Part shown: positions 22,428-34,534 of the stretch, one piece after another | Position numbering within the stretch: position 1 is the stretch's first letter | Layout: each line of letters opens with the position of its first letter | NCBI GenBank assembly: GCA_002682825.1 | Contig: NOKP01000018.1 | Location: 623,783 to 687,782, forward strand | Direction of reading: 5' to 3' | From: Neonectria sp. B-13 | Taxonomy: Eukaryota; Ascomycota; Sordariomycetes; Hypocreales; Nectriaceae | DNA length: 64,000 bases | Translations under genes and position numbers: made by a program | Notes under the pieces: generated by a model | The model's database searches: none | Told to the model about the DNA's origin: nothing | The model's input: only the letters and a program-made list of their open reading frames with translations

Positions 22428-23883
22428 GGCTGATGGCTGGTCTTCGCAGTGGCGCTGGTTTCTAGCTTCCTGCCTCCTATTTAAGGCTGTTGGGGCTGAT
22501 TCAGACGCGAGTAATGATGGAGACGGGACGGGCCGCAGTTGAACGTGGAATCGGTGCAGTGATAGAAGAACGAACGTAACTTGATTTCAATGACTGTGGA
22601 AGAAATCACGGCAAATCATCAAACATCAACACCACGAAGCCTCTCTCTCTGCAAAGCGGTCCCCCGAGCCATCTATATACCGCGCACGAACACAAGAAAC
22701 CCACGGCCACACCAGCGGGGCACAAGAGCAGAAACAAACCCCCTCCCAAATCTCCCGAGTCCTCACCTGTAGGCGCTTTCCCCCAAGATTGAAGTGCTGC
22801 AAGCCTGCAGTGGACAAGACCACGCCACAGTGATAGAGGCTACAGCAGGCGCTAGGAGGAGGGAAAGAGGTCGAACTAGGTCGCAGTCGGGCGCCAATCC
22901 TAGTCTGAGCTTGTTCAGCTTGACCCTGGATGAGCGAGGGTGACCCTTGATATGTTTGCGAAGCTGAACTATGGCGCTGCGTCATTGGTGCGAACCCGCA
23001 GACTTTGCAGCCCTAAAGCGTGGAGGTGTCACCGGTCTCAGTACGAATACTACATGAGGCACGAGGCATATACGAGCAGAGAGGGCAAAAGCGAATGCAC
23101 AGAAAGGTATCGTTATTATTAGAAATAGAATCTCGACGTACCATGTGCGAAGTAGACTCTAAGATTACCTGCCTACTAGTCTGTCTGCTTTGCCAACCTT
23201 TGTTTCTCCCGTTTCCCATTCTAGAACGATCGGGGGTCCTCGCCCTAGCCTTGTCAACCGTTGGTTCATCCCATTTCCGGCCTGTTACGCTAACAGTCTA
23301 TCCACCTTGAGATTAGGTAGCCTACGTTAGGCTCGGGAAGCATACTGACTCGGGTGTTTCGTAAGGCGACGAGCCTTGAACGTCAAAGTCCTGGGCCAAG
23401 TGCGACTGTCCTTCAGCACTCTCCGTTTCGCTGGCCCAAGCGCTTAGAGCAACGGTCATCCTTAAGTCGAAGAGGCAGGGAGACTATCGTGGGATGTGGC
23501 TTGACAGGTTAGTGTTTCAGCTTGCCGCGGAGGCGCACAACTCGTCATTTTATTGACGGGAGAACATGCAGGCACAAAAATAGGAATTAAGATTTGACAG
23601 AAAGAAGTGTATAAAAAAAGAAAACTATGTAACAACTAGCTAGCTGGCTGTCCCGCTCGAGCAGATGGGAATCGATCCCTCTTAAAGTCCCTGGTCCCGA
23701 ATGACAAAAAAAATAACCACAAGTCTATCCCTAATCCAAAGTGTGTATATCCATCCCTATGGTGCGTCCCACCGATTTTTGATTGCCCAACACCTATGCG
23801 CCAGCTGAAATCCATCCCATGTCCAATCATCCATCCATACATGTCATCCATACATTCAGTCCATACATCCCATCCTCCATTGC
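22428..23883. other. Intergenic, no gene seen
   Basis: About 1.45 kb upstream of the SUR7-family gene and downstream of the split-barrel gene. Short open frames (for example 22626-22985) look like chance. It contains simple CATCC-rich sequence (23800-23880) close to the split-barrel stop codon. Confidence 0.35.
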
Positions 23884-24684
23884 CTACGCCAGCGCTCCCA
23901 AAGCAATCAGGACAACGTACAACACCACTCCAAGGCTTAATCCCAGTACAATGCCCTCGCGTTGAGCGAGGACCTTCGTCATCCACTGCCTTGCGTCACC
24001 CACCCACAGCGTCTCTCCGACGCCACGCCGTGCAGCCTTGAGCCCCCGAAGCCCATCCATGCTCTCGACGTTCGTTTCGTTGTGATACTCTTGCACCGTG
24101 TTGTTCTCGACTCTTTTCTTCACCCACGCGTCCATCGTTGGCCGCTCCTCAAACACCGACAGCTCGTCAATCTTGCCATCCACCCCTTCCTGGAGAATCT
24201 CCTCAATAGGCTTCCCCGAAGGCTCATCGGTCGAATAGAGTTCCTTCTTGACCCGAGGCACACCAAAGCCACAGCTTGTCTGAGCCTCGAAGACGTCGGC
24301 CACCACCACCGCTCTAGCGCCATCAAATGCTGATCGCTTGCCCTTCGCGATTTTGCGGACCAAGTCTGGGAAGCCCGGCTCGTCCCACTCGACGATTTTA
24401 GATCGACAGAAGAACCTCACAATCCGAGGCGCAGGCCCAAAGCTCATAAACATCAGGCAGAGACGCCCGTTGTCGTACGAGTGCGCAATGGTCTCGCAGC
24501 CAGAGCCGGTGCGGTCAATGTAAGCGCACTGGTTCGGCCCCAGAATGGCAAAGTGTGAATCTGTCAGTCCCTTGGGCGACACATTGATATGGGACCCAAG
24601 GGTCGGCGCCGACCCGGTAAAAAAGACGGGCTGACGCTGCACCCACTGGCCAAGCTCCTCGGAAATCGATGGGTAGAGCTTCAT
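23884..24684 (-). CDS. Pyridoxamine 5'-phosphate oxidase-like FMN-binding split-barrel protein
   Basis: Single exon, 266 residues. The N-terminal half follows the split-barrel pattern of fungal PNPOx-like proteins: QRQPVFFTGSAP, HINVSPKGL, FAILGPNQCAYIDRTGSGCETIAHSYDNGRLCLMFMSF, then IVRFFCRSKIVE. The centre (VVVADVFEAQTSCGFGVPRV) is conserved in this fungal group. A C-terminal hydrophobic helix (GIVLGLSLGVVLYVVLIALGALA) suggests a tail-anchored membrane protein, unlike soluble PNPOx. True pyridoxine oxidase activity should not be assumed. Start ATG at 24684 is the first Met and fits the domain start. Confidence 0.82.
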   Translation of the reverse strand: MKLYPSISEELGQWVQRQPVFFTGSAPTLGSHINVSPKGLTDSHFAILGPNQCAYIDRTGSGCETIAHSYDNGRLCLMFMSFGPAPRIVRFFCRSKIVEWDEPGFPDLVRKIAKGKRSAFDGARAVVVADVFEAQTSCGFGVPRVKKELYSTDEPSGKPIEEILQEGVDGKIDELSVFEERPTMDAWVKKRVENNTVQEYHNETNVESMDGLRGLKAARRGVGETLWVGDARQWMTKVLAQREGIVLGLSLGVVLYVVLIALGALA

Positions 24685-25193
24685 CGTGGTTCGTTGATGG
24701 AGGGGGATGGGTCGATTAAGCCAGGAACAGCATGCGATTGGGACAGAGAGTCACGTTGTTGTCGCAGGGCCGAGACAACATATGTGTGTAAGTTGACAGA
24801 AGGGGAAGGCTGGCTTCAAGGCAACAACGCGAGGCTGAGAAAGAATGGCCGATGTCCGGTATGTGTTGAGGCGGTGGGAAAAATGACGGTGAGCGGTTGA
24901 TTAGGGTCCAGATTTGCCGGAACCCCGCGGACTGACTGACTCACGGAGCCAAGGTGACTAGTCCGATCTTCGGAAACAACTGGGGAAGGGAACCCAAGTG
25001 GGTCCGCAACGAAGCCCAACCGGAGGTTTGCCATGGAATGGAATTACCATGGAGGGAGGAAGGTAATGACGAAATTGGTTCGACCATCGTCATGATGAAG
25101 TGCATCGCGAGAACGAACACGCGCAATGTTGCCAGGACGGCCATTGCACTGCCCGGTCAGATTGCGAACGTGTAGATCCATGAATGAATCGTG
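24685..25193. other. Intergenic, no gene seen
   Basis: Upstream of the split-barrel gene and downstream of the coiled-coil gene. No supportable frame or RNA gene. Confidence 0.35.
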
Positions 25194-26585
25194 TTAGTTG
25201 GCGATGGGGTACGGATGGTAGGAGCCGTCCTCATAAGCGTCGTCGCCAAAGGCACTGCTGTCGCTGCTGAAATGGCCGGCAGCGACCACACTAGCTGTAC
25301 GAGGCACGTTGGAGTATGTGCTGCCCTTGTGGGATTGCGCGGGAGCGGGTGGCTGCATGCGTCCTGCTGGCACATGCGTGTAAGCATCAAGGTCACGAAC
25401 CGTGGGGTGTGAGGGATACCAACCTCCGGGTCCCCATCCCTCGATGAAGCTGCTGGCTTGCCGCGTTCCATTGGAGGGCCGCTCATCAAAGCGCTTCGAC
25501 AGGCGCTCCTTATCAGCCTTGGCCTCGGACTTTTCCTTGTTGCGGCCTCGGTCGTCACGCTCACGTTCACGCTCATGTTGGCGATGGCGCTCCGCACGAC
25601 GTTCTTCACGGTCACGGTCTTCACGGGGCTCCTTCTTACTAGAGGTCGAGGTCGCCGACTTGCTGGATGACTTGCTCGAAGTCTTGCTCGAGGCCTTGCT
25701 AGAAGGGCGCGATGCCAGCTTGGGACGCTCCGGGACGGCGGCGGTCAGGGTAGGGGTGGCAATGGGGCTAGTCATGGCAGAAGGAGGCGCCTGGCCGTTG
25801 AGGGCGTTGAAGCGCATGAGAAGGTTCTCGTGCTTGGCCTTGAGGCCGATGAGGCGCCGCTCAAAGTCCTGGCGCTCAAACTCGAGACGCGCATTCTCGT
25901 CAGTAAGGTGCTGGTTCTCGCCGGTAAGGTGTTGGTTCTCCCCAGTCAGGTGCTGGTGCTCGCCAGTGAGACGGCGGTTTTCATCCTTCAGGTCATGGGT
26001 CTCCTCCTTGAGTTCATGGGTTTCCTCCTTAAGGTCACGGTTGTCGTCCTTGAGTGTCCGGTTGTCCTCCTTGTAGGTGCGGTTTTCCTCCTTCAAGTCA
26101 CGGTTTTCCTCCTTCAGGGTTCGGCTTTCCTCCTTCAGGGTCCGGCTCTCCTCCTTGATGTCACGGTTCTCCTCCTTGATGGTGCGGTTCTCCTCCTTCA
26201 AGGCACGGTTTTCCTCCTTCAAGGAGCGGGTGTCCTCCTTGAGCACATCCGCCTCGGACCGGACGCCGTCGAGCTGGGCCTTGAGCTCGCGGTAGGACAC
26301 GACGTTCTCGTTCAGCTTCCGGGTGGCCTGCTCAAGGTTGGCCTTGAGCTTGTCCTTGTCGGCCTTGAGTTTGTCCTTGTCGGCTTTGGCCTTGTTAAGA
26401 TCAGCGGTGACCTTGTTCAGGTCGATGACGTTGGAGTCGTAGCCATATTCGTAATCGAACTCGTCGATTTCATGCACCCTATCAGCGGAGGAATGCGGGA
26501 CGTGACGGCCGAAGGAAGCACTAGAGTGGGCAGAGGAGCTGGCCCTCTTGCCGGTGTGTGTAGAGGTCCTCTGGTGCAGCGGCAT
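25194..26585 (-). CDS. Coiled-coil protein with 17 tandem heptads
   Basis: Not assigned to a family. Single exon, 463 residues; the ATG at 26585 (MPLHQRTSTH) is preferred over an upstream non-ATG codon. Residues 60-100 are a Lys/Asp-rich helix (ADLNKAKADKDKLKADKDKL). Residues 115-233 are about 17 consecutive seven-residue repeats, at first LKEENRT/LKEENRD-like, then LKEETHE, then LTGENQH; leucine falls every seventh residue, so a long parallel coiled coil is expected. The C-terminal third is Ser-rich, then Arg/Glu-rich (EDRDREERRAERHRQHEREREREDDR type composition) and disordered. A structural or scaffold role is plausible; no enzyme motif is present. Confidence 0.8.
   Translation of the reverse strand: MPLHQRTSTHTGKRASSSAHSSASFGRHVPHSSADRVHEIDEFDYEYGYDSNVIDLNKVTADLNKAKADKDKLKADKDKLKANLEQATRKLNENVVSYRELKAQLDGVRSEADVLKEDTRSLKEENRALKEENRTIKEENRDIKEESRTLKEESRTLKEENRDLKEENRTYKEDNRTLKDDNRDLKEETHELKEETHDLKDENRRLTGEHQHLTGENQHLTGENQHLTDENARLEFERQDFERRLIGLKAKHENLLMRFNALNGQAPPSAMTSPIATPTLTAAVPERPKLASRPSSKASSKTSSKSSSKSATSTSSKKEPREDRDREERRAERHRQHERERERDDRGRNKEKSEAKADKERLSKRFDERPSNGTRQASSFIEGWGPGGWYPSHPTVRDLDAYTHVPAGRMQPPAPAQSHKGSTYSNVPRTASVVAAGHFSSDSSAFGDDAYEDGSYHPYPIAN
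25887..26243 (-). repeat. Coding 21-bp tandem repeat (heptad array)
   Basis: DNA-level array coding for the heptads of the coiled-coil protein; on plus the unit reads like CGGTTCTCCTCCTTGATGGTG with substitutions. About 17 units, in two sub-blocks (LKEENRx-like and LTGENQH-like). Confidence 0.85.
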
Positions 26586-29500
26586 GGTGACGACTGCGAA
26601 CGGTTGCCCGCACACGAAAAGGCGACGATGTTGTGTTTACTGGTGATTCGGTGTTTTCCTAAAACTGCGATGCAGCGCTGCCCAACGACGTGTAGTCTGG
26701 CAGGAGTAAGGCGGCGCGGACGAATTGCGAGGGGCGGTTGGGCAGGGCCTCAAGGAGGGGTGGGAGCGGTGGAAGCGGGATGTGGTAGGTAGGGCGAACA
26801 AGCGCAGATAACGTAGTAGTAGTGGTGGTAGATGGGTGCCAGGTGCAAAGTGCAAACAAGTATATAAGAAGCAGCAATGACTCAGGCTCAGAGACAATGT
26901 AAGAGTTTTTTTCTTTGACGGAGACGAGCAGAGCACACAAAAAGGGAGCAGAGAGCAGATGGCAAAATTCCCGAGGGTGTGTGCGAGCGCCCGGGAAATG
27001 AGGTCGGGCTGCAAGGGAAAAGAAAAAAAAGTGATCGGGTTGATATTTTATCAACTCTCGGGTGTGGGAGGGAGAGAAAAAAAAACTCTGGCTGGAATGG
27101 GGGAGGGGTCGGAATGGCAAGGGAAAGGTAAACCACCAGAGGCGGGCAGCACCGACACTTTTTGACACTTTCGACTGACAGATTGCTGCCTCGGAACTAG
27201 ACGACGAGATTTGAAAACGCCTTGTGCATGGAGCCGGAGGGTGGGAGGATTCTCTCTTTTACCTATTTCTGGGCGAGAGAAGAGAGAAAGGTGTGTGTGC
27301 GCACGCGTGTGTGTGTGCATTCTCTGGCGAACAGCTTGTTGATGACGAGGAGGAGTCATCGGTTGGTATCAGTTACCGCCTCCCGAGTCCCGGCACGGCG
27401 CACGCAAGCATCAAGCACGGGCGACGGCGCACGACGGCGCAGAGGCAGCAGCAGCAAAGGATGAGTGGGCGAGTGGATGATGACCCTTGTTTCCATGGCT
27501 AAAGTCGACGGCCTAGCCCGCGGATGGACCATGGAAGGCCAGGAAGGCCCATTTCTCGCCCATTTCTAACCCATGGTCTGCCAGGTCTGGCCCGAGGGAG
27601 TGGGCATTTTACATTTCGCTGCTGCAGAATGGATCCCCGGTGAGCAACGGGTTGAGGTAGCGGGTACCTCGATTGGAGGAAGCTGGCAAATGGAAACTGG
27701 GTCGCACGCACACAATCCCGGCGCGGCGGCCTGCGCAAAGTCGAAAAAAGGCGTTGCGACGCCAACACCAAAGCCCAAAGTGCTGCCCAATCCCGCGCCT
27801 CCTCCTCCTGGCCCTCCTCCGCCCTCCTCTGTGCCTCCGTGCTTCATCCTCCCCCCCCTTTCAACCGGGAGAGGGACGTTTCATTGGCCGTGTCCTGGGC
27901 TGTGCAGCTTGCAAGGCAGAAGAGAAGCATCCCAGACGTCAACTTGCGCAACCAAGAAGGGAGGGAAACAGGCAGCGAGTGGGTTTGGCCCCCAATACCG
28001 ACCACCATGACCGTGACAATGCCCACGCGCGCCATCTTGCCTTGCGTGCCAAGTCCAAACCCGTCGATGGAGGGCATGAAAGTCATGGAAGGGTGGTTCG
28101 CCCTGGTCCATTCTGGTCCGCACCGATCCAAGAACGACGGGAAGGAGGGTCGGCGCGATTCCACGCCCGTCGACCCAGGTCCATCACCAACAACGCCGTC
28201 CAACAACGTCCAAGCCATGCTGCGTCGTGACAAAGCGCATTGTCCTACCAGCGCCAGGCCATGCCCTTGGCCACATTCCTCCCGCAAGCCCGCCCCAAGC
28301 CCGGGGAACCTTGGGGGCGGCCCGTGGAAGCCCGTGGCAGCCTAGGAATATCTGGCCACTAGCAAGGAACAAGCAGCAGAGGCTGTGAGAAATTGTCAGC
28401 GGGTGAGTCACTCGCTGACCGAAGGCGTTTGTGCATTGAATGCGATGCCGTGGTTTGCTTTGTCCTTCGTCGTCGTTGTCGCCGGCGTGTCGTTGTCGAT
28501 GACAAGCCCCTCGGCACATGGGTGGTTTATTCGGGGGTTGCAACTCCCGTGGTGCGTGACCGGGTTTTTGCAGGGGAGAGATTTACCCCCCTTGTTCGAC
28601 TGTCCGCTCTGCGTCCGGGACTGGCCGAGCGAGTGGCGCATGCTGCTTTTCAGTGCCCACAAGCACCAAGCACTCACCACCAAAAACGAAGATAAAACAC
28701 TGTCGTTTTGCGTGGAGAGAGGAAGTGAACAAGCTTGGCGGGATCGTGGGGACTAGCCGCGGGGACTAATCCTCCCTCCCGGTGGTAGCCCGTCTGTAAT
28801 TACGTAGCGGCCGCTGTTTGGGTTTGAGGTTGGGGTTGGGTAGGGCTGATGTGGAGAGATCCCGGCGCTCCGTCCACCGTCCCCGTCCGGCCGTGACGAG
28901 CCGCTCGCCGCCGGACACGCCTGGATGGGTGAGGTGAGTTCGCAGGTGGCCCGGGCCCTCCAGTCCGTTGTCGACTTTGTCCCTCCCGTCCACCCACCCA
29001 TCCGTGGGCCGTGGTCCACACCCATCAAGTCTCTCCCTCCACCCTTCGCCTCCAATCCCTCCACCCTCCCATCCCCATGCTGCATTCCCGCTGCCAAGGG
29101 GGTGGCCGGCCCGTTACGCGACGGTGTCGAGCAGACCGGCAGATGCTGGGACCAACTTGAGTGGCGGCCTCTCCCGTCACCCTCTCCGGCCCGATGACCG
29201 ATGTGCGTCCCGCGCTCTGGTTTGCAGTTTCTGCAGGTGCAGGTGATTTAATTGATTGCAGATCTTTCGGAGACGAACAACCTTTTCGCAAGCTTAATCA
29301 CCGGGAACACGTGCGCAACCAGTCCCGGACAGGCAACAGGCACCCCAGGCTTGCAGGTTGCAGGTGTTTTATCATTATCACGTGATTAGGACCCTAAACC
29401 GGTTCACTGATCAGTCGAATAACATTGCACGTGCGAATGGATCTAAACTCTGCCCAACAAGACTCCTTGATCCCTGCCTGATCACTCGGTAGGGACCGGG

Positions 29501-32500
29501 CCTTCATCTTCCGGTCTCAAGGCCGTTACTCTTTCTCGGACTGTGATTTATAAATGCCTGAATCGTTCAACGATTCACAAAGACTGCGAACTCTTGACGC
29601 CAGCTGTCCGTCCCGCAGCTAACGAGGTTTAGCAGAAGTCGCGGTACATTCCTGACTTGGTTCTTTCAGATATGTGACCTTAAATAGAAGTAAACCTGTC
29701 AGCATTGAGCTTTTCTGGGTTACGAGGTTCGTATTTGAGTACGTGGACAACGGGCCTAAGATCTCACGGATGAAACTGTGAAACAAGCGAAAGCGGACTA
29801 GATGATGACGAACGGACTTCCGTGAACTGACAAGGGGGAAGACATCTGCCTTTAAGGGCAACTTCATCTCGGAGACTGTCATGATTTCGCAGTATATACT
29901 TTCGTAGTGTTCCAAGTCGTAATTCTCTTTCGCAGGCAACCAAGTGCATCAACCTGTCCTTCGCGGTGTCATACCAGGGGAGGGCTAGGGCTGGCTTCAA
30001 ATATGTCGGACCAAGCAACGACGGTCTCGTCGGTGGTGGCATTACTGAAGACCAGTCCCCTATCCGACATGCCCGCCACAAAGGAGAATCGCATCGCATT
30101 ACATTGCCAGCCTTGATTCCAATATTCCAACTGAAAAATTGATGGAAAAGAAAGTTCAACTCGGATCCAGCCCTCCCAATTCGCAGCCATGTATTCTCTA
30201 GCCGCACGCACACCTTACACAGGCACCACAGGCTGCCACTGTGTAAGTCAGGGGCAGAACCAGTGGAAGTGCGCATCAAAGGGAGACGTCAGACGGAAAG
30301 GTTGGGCCCTGAGGCTGACAAGGGTCTACAAATCTGCTACGCAATCGTTCACCGATTCGGGGTATTTTGTGAGATTTGCAATGCTCCCCTGCTCTCTCGC
30401 AACTCTCGCCAGTGGCCTTGTCCAGTAGTTATCGAGGAAGCCGACAGACTTGTAAGTGGAAGCATCAACACCCGACCGAGGCATTTCAATGCACAATCAA
30501 CGAAGAGGCGAGTCTGCATGTCAGAGATGAACTAGCACTGCAGAGCAGAGGCTGAGAAGGAAAACCGAGAGAGGCGCTAAGATGGAGGGCTGAGATAGGG
30601 CTGGAGGCCCGGGTTGGCCGAATCTGGGCCGCAAATGCAAAGCCTGCAATTCATCTCTCCCCTGCGCCGAATTGCATCAGCGGCAGAAAAGCACGGATAT
30701 GCTTCGCATGTGCAGGACCTGAGATGAAGTGGGATCGCGCATGGAATCCGTCTCAATCCAGTGGATGGCCGGCGACCAGGGGGCCGCGTCTAATAATTGA
30801 GTCAGGATGACATTGAGATTAGCCACATGTTCGGTCCCGATTCCGCATCAGTCCAAGGCTCGAGACTCGAAGCAAGGGGCGTTGGTTCCTGATTCTTGGA
30901 GGCTTTTAAGTTTGAGGTTTCGCTTTCGAGACCACTTATTTCCATTATCAACCAAGCCGCGTATCCGCTGCCTCGCGTCGTCTGGGTCTTCCATGCCGTC
31001 AGCTCGGAGGTGTGAATCAGGGGGACCACCCAGACGCAAACGCAGACGAACTGGTGCCCAAGTTACCACTACGTTGCCTGCTCCTTGGCGTCTCGTGGAG
31101 CAGCTAAAGATGAGACTCGAGAATAATTAGATACTCCGCATTGCTTCATCACCGAGAGTGTTCGCAGGATGACATTCAATCAAGATAATACGCGCATCGA
31201 ACGTGTCTGGTGGATTGGTATCGAGGAAAAGTCCAGGGGCCGGAGTTGGGGCTGACGGGTAATTTTGCACTCTCCAGTCTCTCCGCTCCCTTGAACTCTG
31301 AGCCAGGGTGTCCCCCATTCCCCAAGAAGACCTTGTGTTGAGATCCATGAGCGAGATGGGATTTTAGGTCATCTGATTGGCTCAGACGGCCGCTCAGTAG
31401 CTTCCCTATAATTTCAGTGGCACAAAAGGAGCCAAATCAAGACCCACGCTCCTCGATCCTCCGCCCCCTTTATTTCTTCAACTACTACTAGATATGCACA
31501 TGCTGTGTTAGCCCGCCACGACTCTGGGACGTGTTCTAATCCTTTTACTGCGTGTGAGGCAAGGGATCTGCCAATGTCTCGCCTGATATGGGGATTGGAC
31601 TCCCTTCGTTGCTTGTTGCCGCAAATTACACGATGGCCACTATCCGTGGGGACATGCTGCGGACTCGGACTCCTCCCTTGCTGCGTGAGTGTGCGTGCCC
31701 GGGAATGGCAGGTACCGCACGGTACAAACGTGGCGCGGCGGTTTTTTCCCTTGATTCAGCGGAGTGACGGTTGGCTCTAGCTCGTTCCTCCAACCGTCGT
31801 CTCCCGTCGCCCGCTGAGACCTGTCTCCAATTGCTTCTGAAGCAAGGAGCGCTAGCAGCAAGGCCAGCTCCCTAATAATTACCGATTAATTATGTTAGGC
31901 TTGCAAGGTACGCTCCGTAAGTTAGTTAATTACGTGGTAAAGCAGCGTGCTCCTTTGGGCTGGGACCTGCGGCATCCCTTTTTTTCGCAGGCTGCACCAC
32001 TGAACCACAGTAGCGCCGACAAGTACCCCAAAGTCCCAGCGCCGCTGACGCCGCGAGTCCCGTCAGCCGCCTGTCCTTTCCGCCAATTGCTTGGTCAGTC
32101 CTCGCTCACCACGCACTCATCAACCCTCACCCGCCTCCCTCGATCGCTCGCCTCCTTTCTTTCCCCTCCTCTACCCTTCCGTCCCTTTCTTCCCTTCCCT
32201 CTCCTCTTCCTCCTTGCCCGGAACACCTCACTCATATCGATACCGATACCCTTCTTTGGAGTCTCGGTGCCCTCACAGACTACGTGCTTGTGTTGTGTGT
32301 GTGCTTCGCTGCGCATTTCTTTTGGCCCAATCACTCGCTTTCTGACACTCCCTTGTCCGGCCTTTTTTTTCTACTTCCCCTGCGTCTCAACTCGCACTTC
32401 CCACTTCCACCTTCCTCAACACCTTGACCAACCATCTATCCATCCCCTCCCTAATCCATCGACGCCGGATACGCGACACCACTGCGCATCTTGTCTCGAC

Positions 32501-32618
32501 TTTACTCACTTGCCTGTTGCGAGAGCATGCTTCTGGCCCGACGATAATAAACGAAATTACGATACCGTCTCGACAATACTTGAACAACCCACTCCAACAA
32601 CCGCTTGAACCATCCATC
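26586..32618. other. Six-kilobase stretch without a supportable gene
   Basis: Between the coiled-coil gene (minus) and the transporter (plus), whose starts point away from each other. Open frames here are short, overlap on both strands and show no domain, signal peptide or plausible splice chain. Contents seen: purine-rich runs (27000-27110), a GT/GC microsatellite (27291-27320), proline-codon-like low complexity (27780-27850), and a long CT-rich block (32100-32420) probably in the transporter leader. A minus-strand frame at 29764-30279 is the longest but is unrecognised. Confidence 0.4.
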
Positions 32619-33884
32619 ATGTCTCGTCGGAATTCCGAGGAGCCTGTCCCGCTCCTCACTCCCGAGGAGAGGGAGCAGGAGACGAAGGGCGAGCATGTCG
32701 ACGTTGAAAACGACGCCGGTCGCGCCGAACCCCCCAAGGATCAAAATCTCGACCACGAGTACTCCGTCGCGAGCACCGTCAAGTTCGCCTGGCTCGGCAC
32801 CTACTTCTTCTTCTCCCTGCTCCTGACTCTCTACAATAAGCTCGTCCTAGGCATGGTAAGTCGCATTCCCTCTTCCCAGCTCATCCGAGTTATCGACCCC
32901 TCCGCCTCAATCAATACGCGGAGACAAACCTGAAACCAATGCTGACGTCGCGTTTGCGCCTCAGTTCCATTTCCCTTGGCTCCTGACCTTCCTGCACGCC
33001 TCTTTCGCCTGCACCGGCACTTGGGCCATGATGCAGATGGGTTACTTCAAACTGTCGCGACTGGGGCGCCGTGAGAATCTCGCCCTCGTCGCTTTCAGCG
33101 CGCTCTTCACGGCCAACATCGCCGTCTCCAACCTGTCCCTGGCCATGGTCTCCGTTCCCTTCTACCAGACCATGCGCATGCTCTGCCCGATCTTCACCAT
33201 CCTCATCTACCGCGTCTGGTACGGCCGCACCTACAGCACCATGACCTATCTCTCTCTGCTGCCCCTGATTATCGGTGCTGCCATGACTACTCTTGGCGAG
33301 ATGAGCTTCTCTGATGCTGGTTTCCTCCTCACCATCCTGGGTGTTGTTCTCGCTGCCCTCAAGGTATGACGCTCCCCTCTAGTATCGTGGCTCCCAATCA
33401 CTAACGTGTTTTACAGACTGTTGTCACCAACCGATTCATGACTGGATCCCTCGCTCTCCCCCCGGTCGAGTTCCTCATGCGCATGTCTCCTCTCGCTGCC
33501 CTTCAGGCTCTTGCTTGTGCCGCCGCGACCGGAGAGGTTCGTGACTTTCACAAGCTGATCACCTCTGGCGATATTTCTCTCCCTCCTGCCTTTGCCTCCC
33601 TTTTCGGCAATGGTTTCCTCGCTCTCCTCCTCAACATTTCGTCGTTCAACACCAACAAGCTTGCCGGTGCCCTCACCATGACCGTGTGTGGTAACATGAA
33701 GCAATGCCTTACTGTTGCTCTTGGTATCGTTCTCTTCGATGTCACTGTCGACATGCTTAATGGTGCAGGTATGGGTGTTACGATGCTTGGCGCTGCCATC
33801 TACAGCAAGGCCGAGCTTGACAACAGGGCCAAAAAGGCCAAGGAGGCTGCTGCCTACAAGGCCGTTGACCAAACCCCCCGGTAA
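32619..33884 (+). CDS. Triose-phosphate/nucleotide-sugar transporter family (TPT/DMT) protein
   Basis: Multi-pass membrane transporter of the drug/metabolite superfamily, probably in Golgi or ER. Exons 32619-32855, 32965-33363, 33417-33884, all phase 0, give 367 residues. After an acidic N-tail (about 50 residues) come about ten helices: FAWLGTYFFFSLLLTLYNKLVLG, FPWLLTFLHASFACTGTWAM, LVAFSALFTANIAVSNLSL, and VSVPFYQTMRMLCPIFTILI, a family hallmark. Near the C-terminus TNKLAGALTMTVCGNMKQCLTV matches the second TPT signature (K near helix 9). It ends with a Lys-rich tail. Substrate cannot be told from sequence alone. Introns have GTAAGT/GTATGA donors and CAG acceptors. Confidence 0.9.
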
Positions 33885-34534
33885 TGGCGAACAGTTTAGA
33901 CGGAAAATTATTTTGTTCTAATAAGCAACGACTTTATAGATGAGATGGAAAGAGAACAGACTAGGGGAATCACCTTGGGCGTTCTGCCTCTAGGATTTCG
34001 TTGGAGGCTGTATCGCGGATCTCTGGAAATGCATGTTCACCACTGTTGTATCTATTATAAGACGATCCTCATGGGCGGCTCGACAGAGCAGAGGATCAGG
34101 GGGGTTTGTCATGATCATGGAACTATGGCTTTCGGAAAGAGGGCACAGGTTCTGCCCGGTTTTATTAAAACCCAATTGTTTACTTTTTTTTTTTGGATAG
34201 GGTATGCATTTTTCTGAATGCAATAGATTTGGCTTTAATCACTTGCTCAGCGCGTCTCTCTTCGTGTTGGCAACCTTGGCCCTTGGATTCACAGCGTCGG
34301 GATGAAAGCATTGCATATGTACTGTATTAAACATTTGGCTATGGAGTCAAGGTTACGAGCCTGAGCGAATTTACTGCCCACCGTCTACTAAAAGGACCGC
34401 AAATACATTCAACAGAATGACACTATAAGAAACCCAGCCGACCAACCCAGCTCCTAAAATCCATTTTACGCCGTGCTATGCGAGTGACGAGATACACAAA
34501 GGAAAGGAGGTTGAAAATCTTGCGACGCCAGGGA
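33885..34534. other. Convergent spacer
   Basis: 3' regions of the transporter and the DUF155 gene face each other here. A poly-T run at 34183-34193 lies inside. No gene. Confidence 0.35.

Noticed and set aside
25402..26792. Plus-strand open frames opposite the coiled-coil gene (up to 320 codons)
   Set aside because: They are antisense readings of the 21-bp repeat; the composition is a hydrophobic artefact of LKEENR codons.
27573..28345. Proline-rich plus-strand open frames in the gene desert
   Set aside because: No start context, domain or splice chain; composition follows local CCTCCT-rich DNA.
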